Below are positions 52,226 to 60,879 of a stretch of DNA of 64,000 nt, in pieces. Within the stretch, counting starts at the first letter, position 1, and each line of letters begins with the position of its first letter. The stretch is from the NCBI RefSeq assembly GCF_018255755.1, contig NZ_CP073766.1, positions 1,426,001-1,490,000 of the forward strand, given 5' to 3'. Source of the stretch: Chitinophaga sp. HK235. Its GTDB lineage: Bacteria > Bacteroidota > Bacteroidia > Chitinophagales > Chitinophagaceae. The translations under genes and the position numbers were made by a program. The notes beneath the pieces were generated by a model. It saw nothing but the letters and a program-made list of their open reading frames with translations. It searched no databases and was not told the DNA's origin.

Positions 52226-52675
52226 ACAAAAGCGGGAATCAGATTAATTTCGGTCATGAGGGAATAAAATGCTGCTATTGCTAAACATCAGGGCATCATT
52301 GACATAGCGTTTTCATCCTCAGGAATTTTTGTGGCATAAGATAGATTTTAGGTCAAAAAAATAAATGGACAGGGTATTGCTGTTACTTCACACGTGGATA
52401 CAGGTAGCTATTCACTGTCAGGGCTATCCTGTTTTGCGTACATATCGCTTCTGATTAAAGATAATCAAAATATAATATCATCCAAGTTATTTATTTTTTC
52501 TTTTAAAGAAGATGGGCAAAATGCGCAAAGATTCCAATGGTCAATACAGCCTCTGCCGATTACCTACATTTTTTTGACATAAACTACTACTATCTTTTCA
52601 CCTTAACCCTTCTGACTTCTTTTTTACTAATTTTATCATTGGGCAAATTAAATTCTGTACCCTAAAAATAAAATT
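52226..52675. other. Divergent intergenic region, 450 bp
   Basis: AT-rich region between the MFS gene (minus) and the lipoprotein gene (plus). It should carry both promoters. TATCTTTT near 52592 is one mismatch from the Bacteroidota -7 element. No credible gene; the short plus-strand ORF here has no recognisable features. Confidence 0.5.
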
Positions 52676-53104
52676 ATGAAATCAATGAGAATGCAAACCA
52701 CGCTTTTAGCTGCTGCAGTAATGCTGTTTGCTGCTTGTCAGAATGGTCAAAAAGATCAAACCAACCAACAAGAACAAGGTAAAGCTACTGCTCCGGAACA
52801 ACCGGCTTTAGTAAATAAGGAAAAGCTGGCTGGTAAATGGACGCAGCCAATTCCAGGTCAGGAGCCCGCTGTTCAGGGTATTGAGATAAAAGCTGACGGC
52901 TCAGCAAGCTCCATTAATATGCACACACTTATTTACGAAAAATGGCAATTAAACGGAGACACCCTTTTATTGTGGAATCATACTACTGGTGTTAAAGAAT
53001 CAGGTGCTGGTGTGGATACTGCTGTAATTACAACACTCACCGATTCCACACTAACACTCACCAGCAGCAATGGCTCTCATTCCAATTACACACGTGAGAA
53101 ATAA
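52676..53104 (+). CDS. Small lipoprotein, lipocalin-like domain, 142 aa
   Basis: Lipoprotein signal with lipobox LFAAC (Cys20), a Gln-rich linker, and a beta-rich domain (LAGKWTQPIPGQ... GIEIKADGSASSIN... YEKWQLNGDTLLLWN) that resembles the small lipocalin-like proteins common in Bacteroidota. Stands alone; followed by a hairpin at 53161-53193. Function unknown. Confidence 0.8.
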   Translation: MKSMRMQTTLLAAAVMLFAACQNGQKDQTNQQEQGKATAPEQPALVNKEKLAGKWTQPIPGQEPAVQGIEIKADGSASSINMHTLIYEKWQLNGDTLLLWNHTTGVKESGAGVDTAVITTLTDSTLTLTSSNGSHSNYTREK

Positions 53105-53160
53105 TTTCATCTGTTTTCTGGTTAAGATGCCATCCGTAGAATGTGGCGTAACAATATCAT

Positions 53161-53193
53161 AAAGAAGCGCCCTTTTCATGAGGGCGCTTCTTT
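53161..53193 (+). terminator. Terminator-like hairpin after the lipoprotein gene
   Basis: Perfect 13-bp stem AAAGAAGCGCCCT / AGGGCGCTTCTTT with a 7-nt loop, 56 bp after the stop. The T-run is short (TTTAT) but A/T runs flank both sides, so it may work in both directions. Confidence 0.8.
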
Positions 53194-53221
53194 ATATTCC
53201 CAAAAAAGAAAATTTATCAGG

Positions 53222-53271
53222 TAAAAAAGAAGGCTGACCAAAAGCCTTCTTTTTCTTTTTGGTCAGCCTTA
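53222..53271 (-). terminator. Terminator of the heme-uptake/T9SS operon
   Basis: On the minus strand AAGGCTGACCAAAA pairs with TTTTGGTCAGCCTT, followed by CTTTTTT. A second hairpin that shares bases (AAAAAGAAGGCT / AGCCTTCTTTTT) competes with the first. It ends the operon that begins with the TonB receptor. Confidence 0.8.
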
Positions 53272-53286
53272 CATAAACTGCGGAAA

Positions 53287-56200
53287 TTAATCCGTGATCA
53301 CGATCTTACCTGTTTTCAGCGGTTTGGCTGAAGGCAGTTTGCTGTTGAAAATACTGTACAAGTAAACGCCTGCACTCAGGTCGCCGGTGCTGACAGTACC
53401 GGCATCGTTTACATATTCGAGACGTATCATCCTGCCTTTGAGGTCATAGAGGCGCAACAGCAGCGTAGCATTTCCGTGGCTGTGTATATTCACGCTTCCG
53501 CCGCGTTGTAACCTGGTCGGATATACGCTGATGTTACCGGCCTGCTGTGAGCCAACCGGCGCTGTTTTTGTCGAAGCCGCTCTTGCCGGGGAGGCCGTGG
53601 TATCCGGACAACCGGTGAACGACAACTCTGCAACGGAGGTCCATGGATTGGCATTCACTTCGGAAGTGGCTACCAGCTTCACATAGCGAGCCTTCACGGT
53701 GGGTGAGAAAACAACATCCTGTGCCGCAGTGCTGTTCGCAAAGTTACCGCTGGCTACCTGTGTCCAGTTGATGCTGTCAGCGCTCACATGCACCTGGTAT
53801 GCATTGATGCGTCCATTAACACCCGACTGCCTTGGCAGATAGGTGAGCCTGCTCAGATTATAAGCACCGCCGAGATAGATGGAAATATAATGTGGCATGG
53901 GCGCGGTGCTGTTGTACCATTGTGTGTGCCAGAAGGTACTGTTGTCACCGTCAATAACATTCGTAGCCGGAGCGTTCTCTCCAGCTGTTTCCTGACTGTC
54001 GAACTGCGATACCCTTAGTTGAGTGCGCGGTATCGGGGTGTTACAAGTCCCGGCTACAGGCGGATTACCCGGACTGCCTGCGCCAAAGCCACCCATACCG
54101 GTATTGAAGGTGCCTGACACATAGTAGATGGTAGCGCCTTTCTTTCCGCTGCTGTCGCGCGATACATAGATTGTGCCGGCGCCGTCAGGCGAAGGGTTAG
54201 ATGACGTTACATTACTGATATTGCTCTTCACCTTCACCACCTTTGCAGAATCCCAGGTCAGCCCTGTAGTGGCCTCCCAGCCTTGTTTTTCAGCCGCTGT
54301 ATAATACAATGTTACATTCAGGCTGCCGGCTGTGTTGTTATTGGCAGGTGTGATCTTCAATGTTTTTGATGCCAGGTAATGCACTTTGCTAGTATCCCAG
54401 AACTGCGTAGCACCGGTACCTGCACGGTCTATCTGCACAGTGGTACAGCCATAATCAAAGGCCGACAGGTTCTTCACTTTCGCAATGATTTTACCGAGGC
54501 TGTCTGCAAAATATACCGTTGCATTGGGACCAAGATACTGCGTGGTGCTGGCATTCAGCGTACCTGCCACGGTTGTGACAGCCGGTTGCGCACTGAAGAT
54601 CAGGTTAGGTCTTGTAGAACCATAGCCTGGCGCTGTGAAACTACATCCTGCGCCACTGGTCTGCCGCTGGAATGCAGTAGGATTGGCGCCGCTCACAGAG
54701 ATGGATGCTACGAGATTATCTCCCTGATCTGTTCCATCTGCGTTGTTATAGCAAGACTGTATGAGGATACTGGAACTACCATCCCAATAGAAAGGCTGTG
54801 AGAAAGGAACCTGTACCCAGCCTGTATCTGTAACGCTGATACTGCCGCTATACACAGTTGTAAGCGGACTATTATCAAATTGTGTATCCGTAAACGCAGT
54901 CTGCGATGTAGTACCTATCGCTACATTGAAGTTCTGGAACGAGCTGGTAGTGGTAACCGTACGTGAGATCACGTGATAAGCGACAGCATAAATGTTACCG
55001 CGCTGTAACCCTGCCGCTCTCAGTTCATCCGCCGGATAGATAGTCTGGGTGCGCTTATCAGACTGTGTGCCATTGAACGGACTGGATGCGCTACCGCCCG
55101 TAGTGCCGTTACCGTAAGTCAGGTTGATGAGCGCTGTGTCTCCCACCGGCGATGCATCGGGGTAGTTGATATTCACACGGCACGTTTGCGCAGACGGATT
55201 AGCCATTGCATTCGTAGTACCGTTGACGTTAAAAGATAACAAAGCATATTTGCCGGCCGGATCTGTTTTACTGCCATATACCCTGACAGTAATCGGGCGC
55301 GATGTGGTCTGCCCCGATGCAAAGATCAGCGTATCACTGGGGGTGGTAAAGCTGCCGTTGGTGGTCACGTCGTAATCAATGCCTTTCACTGCGGAAGACG
55401 TAGAACCTGCTACCAGCTGTACATTCGCGTCGCCGGAAGGTGCCGGGCTGGTGGCAAGATTAACCATGTAATCCGTATACGGCCTACAACCGGATTTATT
55501 CAAGCCACCAGCGGTAGTATTGACCGTGGCAGCGGCAAAAGAAATCAGCGGTGTTACCGCATTGTTGAACTTAGTGCCGAAAACACCACGACCATAGAAG
55601 CTCACACGCAACTCACTGCTATCGGCTACACCGTTGTTGTAGGCAAAAATGTCTGTAATATCAGCGACAGTCGGAAGTCCGATGGAATACAGCGACCAGT
55701 CGGCCATGTTCTTATTACGGTAATATACGCCGCGTGCCGTGGCAAGGTATACAGACTCGTTGGTAGCGTAGCGGTCTTCCAGCAGCCGGATAACATTCAC
55801 CGGTGGCAATGTACCAGAGATGTCCGTGAAGGTACTTCCCTGGTCTGCGGAGCGGTATACCCTGCTGCCGCAGGCGACATACACAACATTGGTGTCGCTT
55901 TTGATGGTGGTAACGCTGGCGGCTACACTGGTGGCTACCGGTGCGGCCACGCTGGTGAAGGCAGGTGATGTCGCCAGCGCATTGCGGGAGCGATATACTT
56001 TCTGATTGGTGGTAACATAATAAACCACATTGGCATCAGCGTTGCTGATGTGCAGCGCCTTAATCTTTTCGGTATTGTTCACTAGTTTTGTCCAGGCTGG
56101 CGAAGCCGCGGTGATATTGGTACTACGCCACAGCCCTGTATCTGCAATAAAAGCAACGCCCACATTCGCGGGTGTGAACTCCAGCTCCATTTTGTTGGAT

Positions 56201-57585
56201 GCAGTGAATGGCACGTTGTAGGCACTTTCACTTCCTGTTACCGCTCTCCTCTTGCCATTCTCATAATAATATACCTGGTTGTTGGTATTATAATCAAATG
56301 CAGAGCGTGAGCCCCAGTCGCCGCCCCTGTTGGTAAACCAGGGATTGCCGGCATACTTATAATATAACTCTCCATTGTCCTGTGTGCCAATGCTGATCAT
56401 ATCACGGCGAATAGGGCTGCCGGAAGCGTGATACACTTCAGTAGATGAAAGCCCATCGCTGCGTGGTACCCAGTTGACACCGCCGTCAGTACTGAGCCAA
56501 ACGCCACCATCATTATAATTAAACACCTTACTGTTATTGTAAGGATTTACTTTGATACCATGCATATCGGTGTGAACCATGGTCCACCAGCCGGTCTGTA
56601 TCTGTGTCCAGCTGGTACCGCCGTCTGTGCTTTTCCATACAATATGCGCCACGAGATAAAGGATGTTGGCATTCACAGGATCCGCTCCAATAGAGAAGTT
56701 GTAATTACCCTGTCCGCTGGAAGTGCCGTTGTAGCCTACAAGATTAGGCGCTACATCTCCTTTCACCTGTGTGAAAGTGATGCCACCATTTGTTGATTTG
56801 TAGATCACCCCGCCGGTAACAGCGTCGTTGGCGCCAACCATCCCTACATACACACGGTTGGAATCGGCAGGTGTTACGGCTATCCTGCTGCCTTTGGCCC
56901 CGCTGGCCGGTAAGGTGAGCGTAACGGGCGTCCAGGTTTCGCCCATATCGGGAGATACATAGAACCCGCCAGCCATGTTCACTGCGTAGATGGTGGTGGT
57001 GTTATTGGAAGCTTTGTATGTCATGTCTGTGAACTGACCACCACTGAGCTTGTTGGTCCAGGAAGTGCCACCATCCGTGGTTTTCCAGATGCCGTCGTTG
57101 GTAGCGGCAATCAGCACATTGTGATCTGTGCGTGACATGAGTAGCTCTACCGCCATGCGGTTTCCGATGCTGCTGTTGGCCGGCAGCCACGATTGACCGC
57201 CGTCCGTGGTTTTGTAAACGCCCAGCGCAGTGCCGTAGTAGTTAGGGTCTCCGGTGCCGAGGTACATGATCTGATCGTTGGTATAATCTATGCACACGGA
57301 AGCGCAGGCTGCTTTAGGCAGCTCGTCGGTGCCCTGCAGCTGCCAGGTATTGGCAGTATCAGTGCTTTTCCAGAGGCCCCACACACTGGTGGCATAGACT
57401 GTGGCGGCATTGGCAGGATGGAACTTCATCTGTGTAACGCGGCCTATGCCGTTGATCTGTCCCGAAGAGTTGACCGGAAACAGCATGGGGCCGATATTCC
57501 GCCAGTTGCCATAGTTCTGTGCAGCAACTGATGCGGATAACAACAGGGTAGATAAAAACAGGGATATGTATTTACGTATCGTCAT
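53287..57585 (-). CDS. T9SS-secreted Asp-box beta-propeller and discoidin protein, 1,432 aa
   Basis: Start set at ATG 57583-57585 to give the signal peptide MTIRKYISLFLSTLLLSASVAAQ. The N-terminal half holds at least seven Asp-box repeats (S/T-x-D-x-G-x-x-W forms such as TTDGGQSW, SPDMGETW, STDGGVNW), as in sialidase/VPS10-type propellers. A middle region of unassigned beta domains follows (one like LTYGNGTTGG...), then an F5/8 type C (discoidin) domain (AGENAPATNVIDGDNSTFWHT to VAELSFTGC). The last 75 residues are a type A T9SS sorting domain ending LKTGKIVITD. Expected on the cell surface or secreted. It lies in an apparent operon with heme-uptake genes (gap 63 bp), so it might bind or strip a host- or environment-derived ligand; no catalytic site was recognised. 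Confidence 0.85.
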   Translation of the reverse strand: MTIRKYISLFLSTLLLSASVAAQNYGNWRNIGPMLFPVNSSGQINGIGRVTQMKFHPANAATVYATSVWGLWKSTDTANTWQLQGTDELPKAACASVCIDYTNDQIMYLGTGDPNYYGTALGVYKTTDGGQSWLPANSSIGNRMAVELLMSRTDHNVLIAATNDGIWKTTDGGTSWTNKLSGGQFTDMTYKASNNTTTIYAVNMAGGFYVSPDMGETWTPVTLTLPASGAKGSRIAVTPADSNRVYVGMVGANDAVTGGVIYKSTNGGITFTQVKGDVAPNLVGYNGTSSGQGNYNFSIGADPVNANILYLVAHIVWKSTDGGTSWTQIQTGWWTMVHTDMHGIKVNPYNNSKVFNYNDGGVWLSTDGGVNWVPRSDGLSSTEVYHASGSPIRRDMISIGTQDNGELYYKYAGNPWFTNRGGDWGSRSAFDYNTNNQVYYYENGKRRAVTGSESAYNVPFTASNKMELEFTPANVGVAFIADTGLWRSTNITAASPAWTKLVNNTEKIKALHISNADANVVYYVTTNQKVYRSRNALATSPAFTSVAAPVATSVAASVTTIKSDTNVVYVACGSRVYRSADQGSTFTDISGTLPPVNVIRLLEDRYATNESVYLATARGVYYRNKNMADWSLYSIGLPTVADITDIFAYNNGVADSSELRVSFYGRGVFGTKFNNAVTPLISFAAATVNTTAGGLNKSGCRPYTDYMVNLATSPAPSGDANVQLVAGSTSSAVKGIDYDVTTNGSFTTPSDTLIFASGQTTSRPITVRVYGSKTDPAGKYALLSFNVNGTTNAMANPSAQTCRVNINYPDASPVGDTALINLTYGNGTTGGSASSPFNGTQSDKRTQTIYPADELRAAGLQRGNIYAVAYHVISRTVTTTSSFQNFNVAIGTTSQTAFTDTQFDNSPLTTVYSGSISVTDTGWVQVPFSQPFYWDGSSSILIQSCYNNADGTDQGDNLVASISVSGANPTAFQRQTSGAGCSFTAPGYGSTRPNLIFSAQPAVTTVAGTLNASTTQYLGPNATVYFADSLGKIIAKVKNLSAFDYGCTTVQIDRAGTGATQFWDTSKVHYLASKTLKITPANNNTAGSLNVTLYYTAAEKQGWEATTGLTWDSAKVVKVKSNISNVTSSNPSPDGAGTIYVSRDSSGKKGATIYYVSGTFNTGMGGFGAGSPGNPPVAGTCNTPIPRTQLRVSQFDSQETAGENAPATNVIDGDNSTFWHTQWYNSTAPMPHYISIYLGGAYNLSRLTYLPRQSGVNGRINAYQVHVSADSINWTQVASGNFANSTAAQDVVFSPTVKARYVKLVATSEVNANPWTSVAELSFTGCPDTTASPARAASTKTAPVGSQQAGNISVYPTRLQRGGSVNIHSHGNATLLLRLYDLKGRMIRLEYVNDAGTVSTGDLSAGVYLYSIFNSKLPSAKPLKTGKIVITD

Positions 57586-57648
57586 TGCGGTTATTTCGGT
57601 TGATGATTGGGAAATAGATAATTTGTTTACTATCATTGCTGGCCTGGG

Positions 57649-58164
57649 TTACCATTCTTCCTTACCATTGTTCTTATGCTCTTTCTTATCCTTCGCCTGC
57701 TTTTCCATGATGTTGCTCTTTAGCTGCTTTTGCTGCTGCCAGATCTGCACCTGCTTTTCGCTACTGAGGATAGAGCCGTCCGGCTGTACATAGGGCAGTA
57801 CCTGCCTTCTCCACCACTGATACTTCTTGTAGGCAAAAGCGTATTTGCGTGCATCTTCCTCCCTCGCACGTTCCGCTTCAGATTCCTTTCTTCTGAAAAT
57901 ACCCAGGAACCGGCGTTTCCGCTCGGTATTCCTTTTCACATCCAGTATTTCATCTTCCTCTACCGGTAATTCTTTTCCTTTCCAGAAATCATTGAAAGAT
58001 TTTTCTATAACGAAGAAATTAACGTTGGGATCATCCATCATGGTGACCCAATCAGGTTCTTTAACCTGCTGACGTGACTTCTGACGTTGTGCCGATACCG
58101 TTATCCCGCACAACAGTAATGTCATCATCAGCACTAAAGGCTTCCAGACAAATTTTTTTTTCAT
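57649..58164 (-). CDS. Secreted protein of unknown function, 171 aa
   Basis: Signal peptide MKKKFVWKPLVLMMTLLLCGITVSAQ, then a charged, Trp-containing helical protein (DFWKGKELPVEEDEILD, KKYQWWRRQVLPYVQPDG) with a Lys/Gln-rich tail. No family recognised. It sits 12 bp after the heme ATPase gene and 63 bp before the T9SS protein gene, so it may help the latter's export or anchoring. Confidence 0.75.
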   Translation of the reverse strand: MKKKFVWKPLVLMMTLLLCGITVSAQRQKSRQQVKEPDWVTMMDDPNVNFFVIEKSFNDFWKGKELPVEEDEILDVKRNTERKRRFLGIFRRKESEAERAREEDARKYAFAYKKYQWWRRQVLPYVQPDGSILSSEKQVQIWQQQKQLKSNIMEKQAKDKKEHKNNGKEEW

Positions 58165-58176
58165 TATTCAGGTGAT

Positions 58177-58968
58177 TTAAGAGTGAGAAACAGATTTTGG
58201 TTGATGATAAACGGGAATGAGCGCTGTGATGTCTTCAGGATCCAGCTGGTATACCTGTTGAATGTAAGCCGGCGTCAGCACTTCTTCCCGGCTGCCCTGC
58301 GCCACCATCCTGCCATTGTGCAGCAACAGAATATTGTCTGCAAACTTCGCGGCGATGTGCAGATCATGCAACACCGCCACGATCACCAGGTCTTGCTGTT
58401 GCAGCAACGTTTTCAGCTGGCGCATCAACCTGAACTGGTAGTGCACATCCAGGAAAGTGAGCGGCTCATCCAGCAGCAGATAACGACAGGCATTGGGTGG
58501 TCTTTCCCAGATCTGAGCCAGCACGCGCGCAAAATGTACCCGCTGCTTTTCACCGCCGGAGAGACCCAGGTAATCCCGCTCCGATAAGTCTTCCAGACCA
58601 AACAGCTCCATAGCCTCCCGGCAATAGCGTTTATCCGTTAACGTTGGCTTACTCCCGATATGTGGATAACGGCCCATCATCACCACTTCCTGCACTTTCA
58701 GCGGAAACGCCAGCTCCTGCTGCTGCGACAACGCCCCACGTATTGCTGCCAGCTCCTTAACGGAGAAATCAGTGACCAGCCTGCCGTCATACATTACGGT
58801 ACCCGATGCGGGCCGGAGTTGCCCTGCCGCGATCTTCAGCAACGTCGACTTGCCGGCACCATTTGGCCCCATCACTACATGCAGCCTGCCGGGGCCCCAT
58901 TGTACGCTGATGTCTTTCAGCAATACCTTGTTATTTTTCACACAGGTAATACCAGATAATACAAGCAT
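58177..58968 (-). CDS. hmuV: Heme-type ABC transporter ATPase, 263 aa
   Basis: Nucleotide-binding subunit. Walker A GPNGAGKST, signature LSGGEKQRVHFARVLAQIW, Walker B CRYLLLDEPLTFLD, H-loop VLHDLHIA. The WERPPNACRYLLLDEP insert and overall length match HmuV proteins of heme importers; cobalamin or siderophore ATPases are the alternative. The start overlaps the permease stop by 1 bp (TGATG). Confidence 0.85.
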   Translation of the reverse strand: MLVLSGITCVKNNKVLLKDISVQWGPGRLHVVMGPNGAGKSTLLKIAAGQLRPASGTVMYDGRLVTDFSVKELAAIRGALSQQQELAFPLKVQEVVMMGRYPHIGSKPTLTDKRYCREAMELFGLEDLSERDYLGLSGGEKQRVHFARVLAQIWERPPNACRYLLLDEPLTFLDVHYQFRLMRQLKTLLQQQDLVIVAVLHDLHIAAKFADNILLLHNGRMVAQGSREEVLTPAYIQQVYQLDPEDITALIPVYHQPKSVSHS

Positions 58969-59996
58969 CAGAAATAATATTTTTTCTTTCTCAGTAAAAA
59001 AATAAATACAGGCACACCAGCAAAGGAAGTGACGATACCTATCGGCAGCTCCGCAGGCCGTAGCAGCAGCCTGGCCGCTATATCCGCTACCGTCAGCAAT
59101 ACCGCGCCAGCCAATGCGCCGCCAGCCACCAGATAGCGATTGTCGGCTCCTTTCCAGATACGCAGCAAATGCGGTACTACCAGTCCCACAAAACTGATCA
59201 CACCCGTGAAAGCAGTTACCACCGCTATCATGACCACGTTAATGATCATCACTTCCATTTTTAGTTGCTTCACCGCCACACCGGATAGCTGTGCTTCCGC
59301 TTCACCCAGCATCAGTAGATTGAGCTTCGCCGCGCAGGCCATTGCACGCCAGCAACACAGCGCCACCACGATAGCTGTGATGATCACCGATTCCCGGTTG
59401 GCGCCGGACAAAGTACCCAGGTTCCAGAAAGTGATAGAACGCGCCTGCGGGTCCCGCGCGATATAGGAGAGAAAACCGGTGCCGCTGAGGAACAAAGCAT
59501 TGATGGCAATGCCCGTCAGCAATAAAGTAACAATGCCCGTCCCGCCTTCCTCTTTGCCGCCTGACAAGACCAGCACCATGAAAGTGGCCAGCATGGCTCC
59601 TGCGCAGGCAGCTAACGGCAGCATCCACACGCCAACATGAAAGTGGAACATAGCACCTGTTACAAAATACAGCGCCGCGCCAAAGGCCGCCCCGCTGGAA
59701 GTGCCTATCAGTCCAGGTTCTATGATGGGGTTCCTGAACAGCGCCTGCAACAATACACCGCCCACCGCCAGCGCTGCGCCTGCCAATAAACAGAACAACA
59801 CACGGGGCAATCGTATTTCCAGGAAAACACGTTCGTGCAACGTATAGTCGTTGCCATTATGAAACAGTTTACTAAATGCTCCGGCTATCTCCCCTATGCT
59901 GATATCTGTTGCACCCAGGCAGGCAGACAACAGCACTGCTACTACCAGTAGCATGGTCAGCAACGGAAACACTCCGCTATATGTTCTATTTTGCAT
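58968..59996 (-). CDS. hmuU: FecCD-family ABC permease, heme type, 342 aa
   Basis: Inner-membrane permease with about ten hydrophobic segments and the family marks LPRVLFCLLAGAALAVGGVLLQALFRNPIIEPGLIGTSSG and VGLVVPHLLR. It moves the ligand from the binding protein into the cytoplasm using HmuV. Overlaps the binding-protein gene by 11 bp. Confidence 0.87.
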   Translation of the reverse strand: MQNRTYSGVFPLLTMLLVVAVLLSACLGATDISIGEIAGAFSKLFHNGNDYTLHERVFLEIRLPRVLFCLLAGAALAVGGVLLQALFRNPIIEPGLIGTSSGAAFGAALYFVTGAMFHFHVGVWMLPLAACAGAMLATFMVLVLSGGKEEGGTGIVTLLLTGIAINALFLSGTGFLSYIARDPQARSITFWNLGTLSGANRESVIITAIVVALCCWRAMACAAKLNLLMLGEAEAQLSGVAVKQLKMEVMIINVVMIAVVTAFTGVISFVGLVVPHLLRIWKGADNRYLVAGGALAGAVLLTVADIAARLLLRPAELPIGIVTSFAGVPVFIFLLRKKKYYF

Positions 59997-60849
59997 GTAT
60001 TAATTTTTGCAGTGCCAGCACATTGGCGCCGGTACGCGGCCCCAGGTATATCAGATCATGTTCTTCCACACGGTAGATGTGGTTACTGCGTGCGGCTTTC
60101 GTGCCGGATACGCCAGGCAGTTCTTTAATCTTCTCTATAGATCCCAGCCTGTCGTAACCGAAGTCTGTCAGCAGTATCACATCAGGGTCCGCCTGGGCTA
60201 TCAGCTCGGCAGAAACCTGTTGCATTCCTTTTGCACCTTCAATAGGAATCAGGCCACCAGCCCATCCTACCATCTTCGCCGCTGTGCTCTTCTGCGTCAC
60301 GGCGAGATAAATATTCATGGCACGACCAAAATGAATGATCACTACGCGCGGCGTGTCCGTATAGTGCTTACTGTTAGTCAGCGCTTCCTTCATCTGCGTA
60401 TCCAGTATCCGGCACAGACTGTCCGCCTGTCGTTCTCTCCCAAAGTAAGTACCCAGCTCTGTGATCATGGCCTTGTCCTGATCTATCGTAAACACGCTGT
60501 CAGCAAAGGTTTTCATGGGTATCTTCATTTTCTCCAGCTGTTGCATTACCTGTTCTGGTCCCACGTTATTATCATGGATCACCAGCGTAGGTTCCTGCGA
60601 GATAATGCCTTCTGCGCTCAATGCACGGTGGTAGCCCACTGTAGGCAATGCCTTGATGGCCGGCGGATAAGTGCTGGAAAGATCTACCGCCACCAGATTC
60701 TTTTCTGCGCCCAGCGCATAGATCACTTCATTGTACTGCTTCGCCAGACAAACGATACGGGTGCCTCCGGAATGCTGATCTTTATTGGCAAATCTGCCGC
60801 AGGCACCTATCATCAGCATGATGACCGGCAGCATATATGTATTTTTCAT
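59986..60849 (-). CDS. hmuT: Hemin-type ABC substrate-binding lipoprotein, 287 aa
   Basis: Lipobox LMIGAC (Cys17) after a short signal. Type III periplasmic binding fold with the HmuT-like segment GYHRALSAEGIISQEPTLVI and C-terminal GPRTGANVLALQKLI. A Tyr at the start of the first segment (GYHR) is a possible heme ligand, as in HmuT/ShuT proteins. Encoded 30 bp after the TonB receptor. Confidence 0.85.
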   Translation of the reverse strand: MKNTYMLPVIMLMIGACGRFANKDQHSGGTRIVCLAKQYNEVIYALGAEKNLVAVDLSSTYPPAIKALPTVGYHRALSAEGIISQEPTLVIHDNNVGPEQVMQQLEKMKIPMKTFADSVFTIDQDKAMITELGTYFGRERQADSLCRILDTQMKEALTNSKHYTDTPRVVIIHFGRAMNIYLAVTQKSTAAKMVGWAGGLIPIEGAKGMQQVSAELIAQADPDVILLTDFGYDRLGSIEKIKELPGVSGTKAARSNHIYRVEEHDLIYLGPRTGANVLALQKLIHAK

Positions 60850-60879
60850 GATGATATTTTAGGGAGATGATTAACTTTT

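Noticed and set aside
52394..52582. 62-codon plus-strand ORF upstream of the lipoprotein
   Set aside because: AT-rich intergenic DNA, no signal sequence or motif; more likely promoter region.
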